Below, piece after piece: positions 55,713-64,000 of a stretch of DNA of 64,000 bases (its first letter is position 1; each line of letters begins with the position of its first letter). Made by a program: the position numbers and the translations under genes. The notes below the pieces were generated by a model, which made no database searches, was not told where the DNA came from, and saw only the letters and a program-made list of their open reading frames with translations. This stretch comes from Charina bottae (lineage: Eukaryota > Chordata > Lepidosauria > Squamata > Charinaidae): positions 5,274,768 to 5,338,767 of the forward strand of contig JALMGJ010000029.1 in assembly GCA_023362775.1 (NCBI GenBank), given 5' to 3'.

Positions 55713-58700
55713 GTGAGCCGGTGGCCCGGTGCCTTTTCAAGCGGTCCTGGTCGGGAAGGTTGCCGGTCGGGGCTGGACGGGAGACCACCAGGAAGTCCCT
55801 AGCTAGAGCGGAAAAAACTCCCCGAAGAAGGCAAGCCCGATGGGGTGGGCTCTCCATAGCGCGAAATAAAGGAGGCTACCAAGAAAACCGTTGGTTTGAA
55901 TTCACCCGAGAAAGGGAAAAACTGCCTTTGAAGCAGATCTGCTCTTTATAGGGTCCTCTTGTGTCCTGTTGCCGCGAAGTCACCAGCAGTCGAGCTCAAT
56001 TTGGAACAGGCTTTTTTTGGTTATTTTTTAAATAAGATTTTTTCAAAAAAATGTTCATTCATACAGTCTGGTACAGACCCAGCAGACACTAATCCCTGCT
56101 TTTCAGACTGGTACTGATATCTTACAAGTGGGAAACTTGTTGAAGGCCATATTTAATGTGACAAATTTCTATTTATTTATTTTTATTTATCACGTTGTTT
56201 TATGTATTTAGATCACATGCAAGGCCTGAGAGCCCCTTCTATGAAAAGACGGCTGGCGTGTAGGTAAATAACTTTCTGTTAAATTTTGCTAAAATAACAG
56301 ACTTAGTAATGTCTTGCAAGAGCATCAAATTGCATTCATCTCTTTTCAAGCTTCTTTGAAAAGTGTATTATTTTCTTTGACCCATTTCTTTGACTTATCT
56401 TTCTTATCTCTGTTTTTTTCCTTTGCACAAAAATCTTCCATGAGAAGTGCATTGAAACATTGTATTTGACCAGGGTTGTTGAAACTTTAAATACAATGGA
56501 CGGAAGATAAGAATATTAAGTTAAATAAAAAGTGATCAGAGCAGATTCCTGCAGGCCTGTTTGAAAAATAAATTTGTGGTCCTGAAATGTATTTTTGAAT
56601 GATAAACTATTAATGGCAGCAGTTTGTAGAAGAGATTGTTTGGGAATATTTTAGTAAAGTCCTTAATTATTTCAGTAGTATGTCTGTATGCTTGGTACTA
56701 ATAGCAATTAATCTGAAAACGTGACTAAATAACTGTTTTATACAGTATGTATTTCTAAAAATAAAATCATCTCTCTGCATAGGATAGAAAGCATGCTCAA
56801 TTACATCAAAATAGTTCTTTTTAACTGGAATCTTCCTGACTAGTAAATAAATTGTGACTTAAATCCTTAAGCGGAATCTCCCTGGCTGATCATTTAAATC
56901 AAATTTATCCTGCTTGCAAAACACAGAGACTGAGTTCCCATGATACTTTAAGCCAAATCAAGCAAGTTACATTAGGGCAGGGCTTTCCAAAGTTCTCCCG
57001 CGGCGACACACCAACCACCGTTGGTGTGTTGCCGTGGGAAAACCCGGAAGTGCTGCCGTTGCGGCAGCGCGCAAAAACCCGGAAGCGCTGCTGCCGCTTT
57101 CAAGTTTTTGCGCGCTGCTGTTGGTGTGTGCGGGAAAACCCGGAAGCGCTGATGATGATCAGCGCTTCCGGGTTGTGTGGGACACACCAGACTGTGTGTG
57201 GCGACACACTTTTGTGTCACGACACACACTTTGGAAAGCTCTGCATTAGGGTGTAGCTCAGACTGTGAACATGGTCTAAGTTAAAGAGTCTGCAAGAAGC
57301 CTGAGATTACTAAGGCTTATTTTGGGAGTTCAAATTCTGCAATGGCAAGTTTGACATATTTAGCAATTAGATGCAATCTTCTAATTTCTCTTGCCATTTT
57401 GGAGGACATTAGCTTTCATATCTTGGGAAATAAATAACTTGGATAAGAACTGACTAAGGCAGGGGTCGGCAAACTTTTTTTGCCGGGAGCCATTTTGACA
57501 TGCTCGTGCACATTTTGAAGTGCTCAAGAGCCAGGGGGCGGGGTTTGCGGGCGCGGGCCAATCGCGTGGAAGGGGGCGGGGTTTGCGGGCGGGAGCCAAT
57601 CACGTGGAAGGGGGCGGGTTTTGCGGGCGGGAGCCAATCGCGTGGAAGGGGGCGGGGGAGGTTTGGAAGAAGAAGGGAAAGAGAGGCTCGACTGCTTCAG
57701 CGGCGGCGCTTCCAGGTTGTCGCTGCGGCAGCAACGGGGACCCCGAAAATGCCCTCGGTTCCGGCATTTATGGCTGGCTGGGGAATTCTGGGAGATGAAG
57801 TCCACCCGTCTTAAAGTTGCCAAGGTCAAGAAACATTGCTATAGAGAGTAGAAATGTTGAAAGGAATACCTGCAGCAAATGATACCTTAGGATTTTGGAT
57901 TCCAGGTATCATTTGCTGCAGGTATTCCTTTCAACATTTCTACTCTCTATAGCAATGTTTCTTGACCTTGGCAACTTTAAGACGGGTGGACTTCATCTCC
58001 CAGAATTCCCCAGCCAGCCATGCTGGCTGGGGAATATTGGGAGTTGAAGTCCACCCGTCTTAAAGTTGCCAAGGTTGAAAAACACTGCTATAGAGAGTAA
58101 AAGGTAACATTACCACAAGGTGTAGTGATGACCACTAATTTGGATGGTTTTAAAAAGATTGGATAAATTAAGGGAGGATAGATCTATCAAGGATCTACCT
58201 TAGTAGGATTTTAAGTTTTAAATAACCGAACCTATGTCATATTCCAAAGGGCCGAATGCTGTGGAGGGAAGGCTGTATTTTGGGACACTAATCCAAAAAT
58301 TATTGGGAAGTAGAATAAATAGTTAAGTTCTTTGGACCCTCTTCCCTGTAACTGCATTGTATATTTGTATTTTTTTCTTCTATCTTGCAAGCTTGAAAGT
58401 TCGCCTGTATTGTTCACCTGTGACAAAAGAATTGCTACTGTCTAGTCCACGATACAAATTTTGGGGAAATCACACTGTAAGTTACCCATTTCTTGCACAT
58501 GTTAATGCGCATAAACACTACAATGGCAATAATAAACTCTAGTAATTAACAAGGTATACCGAAGTGTAAAAATAATAGTCTTAAGAGGTAGTTTTTGTCT
58601 TTTGGGTTTTTTTAGTTGAACTTTCTTAAATACAGCATTGAGAATTAGATGGCCAGGAACTCAAAGGCATGATTGGGAAAAGAGAATTTCAATTAAAAAT

Positions 58701-61700
58701 ATGGGATTAGAGCAGAGCTTTCCAAACTTTTCATGTTGGTGACACACTTTTTAGACATGCATCATTTCGCGACACACTTTTACAGCAGGGCACAAGGCAG
58801 GCACTAGGACCTCTGCGGAATCCTGGCAGGGCTCAGAGGCAGCAGCAGCCGCAACACACCCAGACACTGCAGCCGACACACTAACGTGTCCTGACACACA
58901 GTTTGGAAAGCTCTGGATTAGAGCCTTCCTTGCTAATCCGGCAGATCTGACCTGTTCATTCTTTTACAAAAACAGAACGTTGGTTTTGCACCTTAATGGC
59001 ATGGCATCCACACATCCGTGTTCTCTTCTTAAATCATTCTGGTATAAAAATGCACATACTGGGGGTGGCCTAAATATATCTCATTTCTCAGAATTAATCT
59101 GTCTGTTGTGGTCGGTCTGGTTTAGGTTGCCCTGGAAGTTGAAACCCCGACTCAGATTTCTCTCATTGAGGAAGCATCAGGCAAGGTACAGAGTTGAAAC
59201 TGAATGCTTTACCTTTTTGATCCAAATATTTGCCTATATTTAATACTTTCTAACATGAACCCACCCTCAATTCTTGCAAACACAATGGATTGTTGTTTTT
59301 GAGGGGGGGGGGTTTATTATTTTTTTGTAATTTCTTTTTTATTCATGCTATTGAAAATCTTAGTTAATGAGAGGATGCAGTTGCTTCTCTCCTTCTTCTT
59401 ATGGCTGTTCCAACCATTAGCAGAAGGGATCGAACAAAAAACACCCAATTGAGAGGTCATGTTATTGTTGAGAAATTTGGAACCTTCCTGATAAGTTCAG
59501 AAGGGGACATTTGGAAGGTGCTAACCTCAAATTGTTTTGCACACCTCTGTTTCCAACAAATGGGTGAATAATCCTAAGTGGGTAACTCCTGTTATCTTAT
59601 CCATGACTGATAATTGGAGACCAGATTCTGGAAAAAAAATAAAGGGCTTCCCATGTTTTTTTCCACACCTCTGTTATCAAATTCATTTGAATCTTTTTTC
59701 ACCTTTCCCTTCCAGAAAGAAGATATAGTGGTAACGCTTCTGCCGGCCGGCCACTGTCCAGGATCAGTTATGTATGCAGTTTCTTTTCCTATCAGATGGT
59801 TAATGACAATGATGAAATGTGTATGTTTTGGTGTGGGTTTTTTTGCCATAATTTTTTTACATTTCATGAGGAATGAAGGTGTAGTTAGCCTAATTCATTC
59901 ACATTTTTATGCTTTCTTCCTCTGATTCCTTTGTCTAACCCTGTTTTGGGGCATTAATCGCCCAGAGTCCCCCGATTGGGGGAGATGGGCAGTGATACAA
60001 ATTTAAATAATAAATAAATAAATAAAAATTAACACTTGATGATTGAAGGCAACCTGCTTGCTTTGTATATCTATGAAAAACGTGTCTTAAAGTTGCCAAG
60101 GTTGAGAAACACTGATCGTGATGCTAGAGGAGTCGAGCAGCAGTGAATGGAATGAATGTGAATCATATTCATATTGCATAATAGCATATAATAATATGAA
60201 TGAATATGAAGAATGAATGAATATGTTCCCACCCAGGTTTCTCTTCCAAGGTGAAAATGGGACAGTGTTGTACACGGGGGATTTCCGACTCGCGAGAGGA
60301 GAAGTGGCTCGAATGGAGCTTTTGCATTCAGGAAGCAGGTGAGGCGAGCAAACGCGTTCTTAATCTTGGAGCACCCTTCGTAGGCCTATGAAGAAGCTGC
60401 AGACATTGCCCCTACTTTGGGTCTTGGGCAACATGCATGGGAGCAATATTGATGAATTATCCCAGCTCTTTAGCACATTGGGAAGTCAGGAACGTAGCAG
60501 GTGAACCTTGCTTGAGGATGCTACTTCCCCCCAATCCTGTGATACGAGAAACTGAAAGCCCTTTGCACCTTGCTGGCTTGGGAATTCTGGGAGTTGAAGT
60601 CCACACATCTTCAAGTTGCCAAGGTTGAGAAACACGGGTCTATTCCAATAACAAGGGGCAAGTGGCAACTGTCCCTCCTGCCCACAAGCATGAGGTTTGC
60701 AACCTGTTGCATCAGGAGAAAGGGGAGAAAGATGTGGGAGAAAGACATGTGAGAATGGACAGTTGATTTTCCTATAAATAGGGCCTGCATTTTATAGTAG
60801 AATTCTTTCTTAATGGCTTTCCCAGGTCTTGCAATAAATGACTTATTAGAGATCTGTGTCCTTGAACCAGGGTCCACATGGCTTTCAGTTCTCAGCTGAG
60901 AGAGGCTTGAAAATGAATGTCCTGCTTTTCCTTGCTAGGAAATCAAATTATTATGTAAAAGCAAATATAGTATTCCAGGTCCTGACATAAGCCTTAAAAA
61001 TTAGCATTCAGTAATTATGCCAGATGCAATACCAATACTGCCATTCTCTTTTCAGGGTGAAAGACATCCAGAGTGTCTATTTAGATACCACATTCTGTGA
61101 TCCCAAATTTTATCAAATACCAAGCCGGGTAAGTAACGTGAAAAAATAAAATCACATAGTTCTTTGCTAATGTGTATATAATATGTAAATGAACACATTC
61201 TACCAACTAGTAATGCAGATAAAAGTAGGTGTACCTTGAAGCATGAATGTACAAACCTTATGAAATAAATAACATGGGTTTGTTCCAGCCATCATGGATC
61301 GCAATAAAGTTTTATCTGTCTTCCCATTTATGGTGTGGTTTTGCTTATCATGCTGCTAATTCTGAGAATTCCACTTGGAACTCCTGGCAATTCATACGTT
61401 CAGTTTCATCTACAAAAATTAATGATTTGGGCAGCCATATAGCCAATTAATTACTTCTCTCCAATGTAACAACTTATTCAGGCTTATTCTGTGTTAGATT
61501 GCTGGGTATTCTAAGCAAGAAGTTTCTGAATTATGATTATAGTTTAATTTTGCTTTATTCTACATGCTGGATTCTGCATTCTGTTCACATATCTTATTCC
61601 TTATTAATCACTTGGAAATTTCCCAGTAGATATCAGGTTGTAAGGGGGCGTGGTGGCTCAGCGGGTAAGACGCCAGGCTTGTCGATCGGAAGATCGCAAG

Positions 61701-62581
61701 TTCGGAGGTTCGAAACCCTAGCCCCACGTGACGGAGTGAGCTCCCGCACTCGCCCCAGCTCTTGCCAACCTAGCAATTCGAAAGCATGCAAATGCAAGTA
61801 GATGAATAGGTACCACTTCGGTGGGTAGGTAACAGCGTTCCGCGTGCGTCATGGCGGCCACATGACCGCGGAAGTGTCTTCGGACAACGCTGGCTCTTCG
61901 GCTAACAAACGGAGATGAGCACCGGCCCCTAGAGTCGGACACGACTGCACAAATGTGCAGGGGGACCCTTTACCTTTATCAGGTTGTTTTTGCCTGCCCC
62001 TAGTTTAAAGGAAAGTTTTTACTGTCATCTAGTCATCAAGCTTATTTCAAAGATTTTACTTATGTTCATGTTATGATTTCATATTAGAGAAGTAGGCACA
62101 TAGTGCTGATCTGCATTAATGCAATGAAAAAAATAAGAGCTTGGACCAAAGGCAGGAAGAGGAAAAAAATAGACAATGACAGATCCATACAGAGGCCAAC
62201 GCAGCCTGTAGGAGCCCCAGAACTTCATCTACTACCCCTTTTTACCTTGTTTAACTGGGAGCATCTGCTATTTTCCTTGAAAGTCGAAAACAAATCTTAG
62301 CAGGGTCTATTCCAAATGCTAGATGCCATAAATTAAGAGATCCTCTCTGGCTGAGACTGAATTCAACAATTATTCAACCCAAGCATGTAGTATCATCACA
62401 TTTAACTTAAAATCATCATATGTACTCTTTTCCATATTAGGAAGAATGTATGAAGGGGATAATGGAATTAGTGCGAAGCTGGGTGGTTCAGAGTCCCTAT
62501 CATGTGGTATGGTTGAACTGCAAAGCAGCTTATGGATATGAGTATTTATTCACAAATCTCAGTGAAGAGCTTGGAATCAAG
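55604..62581 (+). CDS. DCLRE1C: DCLRE1C (Artemis) nuclease, exons 1-8, runs off window
   Basis: Nuclear metallo-beta-lactamase/beta-CASP endonuclease. With DNA-PKcs it opens V(D)J hairpins and trims ends in non-homologous end joining. Exons are 55604-55712, 56212-56263, 58392-58476, 59126-59185, 59716-59771, 60237-60338, 61056-61128 and 62441-62581, all AG/GT with consistent phases, giving 226 residues. Metal-site residues seen at human numbering: Asp17, His33, His35, Asp37, His38 (SHCHKDH), His115 (AGHCPGS), Asp136 (YTGDFRL) and Asp165 (YLDTTF). The beta-CASP domain has started. The rest (human length 692) lies beyond the right edge. The start is chosen by the Kozak context GGCGGCATGA and match to the family N-terminus. 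Confidence 0.97.
56212..56263 (+). CDS. DCLRE1C: DCLRE1C exon 2
   Basis: Acceptor TATGTATTTAG, donor TGTAG|GTAAAT. Completes Asp37 and encodes [16 protein letters not shown], including His38. Confidence 0.95.
56978..57243. mobile_element. hAT MITE (CAGGGC family) in DCLRE1C intron 2
   Basis: Perfect 8-bp duplication CATTAGGG on both sides. Ends CAGGGCTTTCCAAA and TTTGGAAAGCTCTG. GC-rich palindromic interior like 5572 and 62883. Confidence 0.9.
57460..57765. mobile_element. hAT-like element with tandem GC-box/CCAAT units
   Basis: Begins CAGGGGTCGGCAAACTTTTT, a hAT-type terminus. The interior holds three tandem 38-bp units (about 57534-57650), each with GGGGCGGGGTTTGCGGGC and GCCAATC. The right end is not found, because the MITE/palindrome follows. 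Confidence 0.55.
57770..58021. repeat. Perfect palindrome, 118-bp arms
   Basis: 57770-57887 is the exact reverse complement of 57904-58021, with a 16-bp spacer. The outer parts are the CAGTGTTTCTCAAC-family MITE. The inner about 45 bp are local unique sequence, so the inversion covers both. Confidence 0.93.
57945..58092. mobile_element. Palindromic hAT-like MITE
   Basis: GCAATGTTTCTTGACCTTGGC ... GCCAAGGTTGAAAAACACTG with TATAGAGAGTA on both sides. Its left half is the right arm of the palindrome. Confidence 0.8.
58392..58476 (+). CDS. DCLRE1C: DCLRE1C exon 3
   Basis: Acceptor TATCTTGCAAG, donor CACACT|GTAAGT. Encodes [20 protein letters not shown] and YKFWGNHT. Ends in phase 0. Confidence 0.95.
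58713..58915. mobile_element. hAT MITE, unexpanded form
   Basis: Perfect 8-bp duplication GATTAGAG. Ends CAGAGCTTTCCAAAC and GTTTGGAAAGCTCTG. Contains only part of one unit of the minisatellite seen at 6181 and 13465, so it represents the ancestral, unexpanded structure. Lies in DCLRE1C intron 3. Confidence 0.9.
59126..59185 (+). CDS. DCLRE1C: DCLRE1C exon 4
   Basis: Acceptor CTGGTTTAG, donor GGCAAG|GTACAG. 20 codons, [20 protein letters not shown]. Confidence 0.95.
59716..59771 (+). CDS. DCLRE1C: DCLRE1C exon 5
   Basis: Acceptor CCCTTCCAG, donor [29 protein letters not shown], with His115. Confidence 0.95.
59950..60030 (+). mobile_element. L2/CR1-like LINE 3' tail
   Basis: CGCCCAGAGTCCCCCGATTG ... 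TACAAATTTAAATAATAAAT with an (AAAT)n end. Short 3'-end insertion in intron 5. Confidence 0.6.
60083..60115 (+). mobile_element. MITE terminal fragment
   Basis: GTCTTAAAGTTGCCAAGGTTGAGAAACACTG-like right end of the palindromic hAT-like family only. Confidence 0.7.
60237..60338 (+). CDS. DCLRE1C: DCLRE1C exon 6
   Basis: Acceptor CCCACCCAG, donor AGCAG|GTGAGG. Begins [20 protein letters not shown]. Asp136 is in YTGDF. Confidence 0.95.
60571..60635 (+). mobile_element. Half of a palindromic hAT-like MITE
   Basis: GCTGGCTTGGGAATTCTGGG ... CCAAGGTTGAGAAACAC, right half only, in DCLRE1C intron 6. Confidence 0.75.
61056..61128 (+). CDS. DCLRE1C: DCLRE1C exon 7
   Basis: Acceptor CTCTTTTCAG, donor [32 protein letters not shown], with Asp165. 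Confidence 0.95.
61645..61977 (+). mobile_element. tRNA-derived SINE with BovB-like tail
   Basis: GGGGCGTGGTGGCTCAGCGG head, GGAGGTTCGAAACCC B-box, end GAGTCGGACACGACTGCACA...CCTTTACCTTTATC. Flanks TATCAGGTTGT recur at both ends (61630 and 61977), its target duplication. Full length, in DCLRE1C intron 7. Confidence 0.9.
62441..62581 (+). CDS. DCLRE1C: DCLRE1C exon 8, last exon in window
   Basis: Acceptor TTCCATATTAG, donor ATCAAG|GTAAGA. 47 codons: [14 protein letters not shown], then [18 protein letters not shown] and EELGIK. The next exon is not found before 64000. Confidence 0.95.
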
Positions 62582-62882
62582 GTAAGACTGCATTCTTATG
62601 TAATTCTTTTCTGAACAGGAGTCGGATGCAGTTAAAAATTCTGAATTAGGAAAGGTCTGTTCCGTGGACTTGAAAGTTCTTCAAGGTTCAGCTACCAATT
62701 AGGTCCCATGATTCCGACAATCTGTTTCAGGATGTGGGATTGGGAAGAGAATCTGGAGGCAGAAATCGTTACCAATCGAAGAGAAATAGTTAGCTCAGGT
62801 AGGGGAGAATGAGCAGCAAGAGAGCACCAAGACCATCATTTCCTTTTGATCTTCCTTTGGCCATGCAGTTAATTCCTTAGAT

Positions 62883-63152
62883 CAGAGCTTTCCAAACTGT
62901 GTGTCGCGACACAAAAGTGTGTCGCCACACACAGTCTGGTGTGTCCCACACAACCCGGAAGCGCTGATCATCATCAGCGCTTCCGGGTTTTCCCGTGGCG
63001 ACACACCAACGGCAGCGCGCAAAAACCCGAAAGCAGCAGCAGCGCTTCCGGGTTTTTGCGTGCAGCCGCAACGGCGGCACTTCCGGGTTTTCCCGCGGCA
63101 ACACACCAACGGCGGTTGGTGTGTCGCTGCGGGAAAACTTTGGAAAGCCCTG
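62883..63152. mobile_element. hAT MITE (CAGAGC family)
   Basis: Perfect 8-bp duplication CCTTAGAT (62875-62882 and 63153-63160). Ends CAGAGCTTTCCAAAC and TTTGGAAAGCCCTG. Sister of 5572. Confidence 0.9.
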
Positions 63153-63160
63153 CCTTAGAT

Positions 63161-63327
63161 TTATTTATTTATTTATCCTTATTTAGGATTCCCTTACCAA
63201 CTTTGCTCAGACTGAAGAAGCTCCTTGGATAAGGAGCGAAACGTTTCCACTGAGAAAATAGAAATCCAGTTGACATGATTCAAGCTACAGACAATTCCAC
63301 CTGGATGACTGAGAACCTTCATAGACA
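63161..63327 (+). mobile_element. Penelope-like element, single arm, nested at a hAT end
   Basis: Flanked by a 12-bp duplication CCTGCCTTAGAT (63149-63160 and 63328-63339). The left copy includes the last four bases of the hAT MITE, so this insertion is younger. Contains a hammerhead-like core and ends AGAACCTTCATAGACA. Confidence 0.62.
63200..63256 (+). ncRNA. Hammerhead-ribozyme-like motif (family A)
   Basis: CTGAAGA (63212-63218), perfect hairpin GCTCCTT/AAGGAGC, GAAACGTTT (63238-63246), helix I closures A-T and G-C plus CTC/GAG beyond an internal loop. Identical to the copy at 16016, so it is likely the family's original sequence. Confidence 0.5.
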
Positions 63328-63339
63328 CCTGCCTTAGAT

Positions 63340-64000
63340 GCTATCCTCTCAAGCATAACTCCTGTGACTATGTGCCAAATGCCATGTGCCATCTTTACCT
63401 GTCTTCAATCATTTACCGAGCCCTTTCAAGGACATTCCCGTAATCTTGTTGAACCCGCCATCTGCCTTGTCCATTGTCTTCCCCTTCTTCTGCCCCGAGC
63501 CTTGCCAGGCATCATCACTTTTTCTTTGCCCTTGCATCATGTGCCAGAAATAGGCGAGTTTCTGTTTGCTTTGTATGGGAAAATTTGAACAATTTTGACT
63601 TCCTGCTCTTGAAATAATAGAAAGCGTCCTGAGAAGCAGGAGAACTGTTGCCATTGGAAGGTCTCAGTTGGGGTCTGGCTAAAAGCATAACTGGTCTTGC
63701 ATCTTATATCCTACATGGTCACTCAAGAGGCCGTCTTGAAACTCACATGTAGAACATGAACACAGCAATCCTATTCCCTGCTGTCTGCTTTGCAGTTGCT
63801 TCTTACGGCAAACTTCCTCTCTTCCTCTGTGTTTTCCTCCTCAAGTGTTCAAGGTGGCAATATTTTTCTTGGCGTTAACGTGTCAGCACACCCTTTGCCT
63901 TCCAAGGACGAAGCCCTTAGCTTAAAGAACGGACTGGATCAAGCTCACTTGCACTGGCCTGTATCACACATGGCCAAGACAGTGAGGCTGCTTGTCTTCT
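63340..64000 (+). other. DCLRE1C intron 8 sequence
   Basis: No further exon found before the end. The expected next Artemis segment is absent here. Open frames are not credible. Confidence 0.7.

Noticed and set aside
55319..55857. Minus-strand open frames of 129 and 141 codons opposite DCLRE1C exon 1
   Set aside because: GC-rich shadow frames of a promoter and coding exon on the other strand.
61650..61760. tRNA-like cloverleaf head with A and B boxes
   Set aside because: It is the head of a SINE with body, tail and target duplication, not a tRNA gene.

Overview
This window is vertebrate nuclear DNA, almost certainly from a squamate reptile (lizard or snake; I cannot go further). It has intron/exon genes with GT-AG splice sites. 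Its repeat content is squamate: BovB/RTE LINE tails, tRNA-derived SINEs with a BovB-like 3' end, classic Sauria SINEs (one grown into a tandem array), L1 and L2/CR1 remnants, hAT and Tc1/mariner DNA transposons, and short fold-back elements that look Penelope-like.

Two genes can be recognised, both in the right third, arranged head to head as in mammals. MEIG1 (minus strand, coding exons between 44131 and 51615) encodes a small spermatogenesis protein. DCLRE1C/Artemis (plus strand, starting at 55604) runs off the right edge after eight exons that code for residues 1-226. All nuclease metal-ligand residues expected in that span are present at the same residue numbers as in human Artemis. The interval between them (about 54640-55600) is GC-rich, carries several CCAAT boxes and a perfect RFX-type X-box, and probably serves as a shared bidirectional promoter.

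The left 18 kb is a nested transposon graveyard. Positions 1-3400 hold a BovB tail and an L1 split by a solo LTR. Positions 4100-14460 hold pieces of one large APE-type LINE, interrupted by BovB tails, hAT MITEs, a second LINE, SINEs, a nearly intact Tc1 element and two minisatellites that arose inside a hAT element. Positions 18-43 kb are mostly unique or anciently degenerate sequence with scattered SINEs and MITEs, plus a CpG-rich island near 23.7-24.3 kb for which I could not identify a gene.

The most interesting signal is a set of seven hammerhead-ribozyme-like cores (CTGAAGA, stem, GAAACGT/GAAACT) in three unrelated-looking repeat families. Several sit in inverted-arm elements with 12-14 bp target duplications, as expected of Penelope-like retroelements. 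Other notable items are a MEIG1 with an extra N-terminal coding exon, a SINE-derived array with a 505-bp higher-order repeat, a perfect 118-bp-arm palindrome inside a DCLRE1C intron, and a hAT copy that carries an inverted piece of its own flanking DNA.
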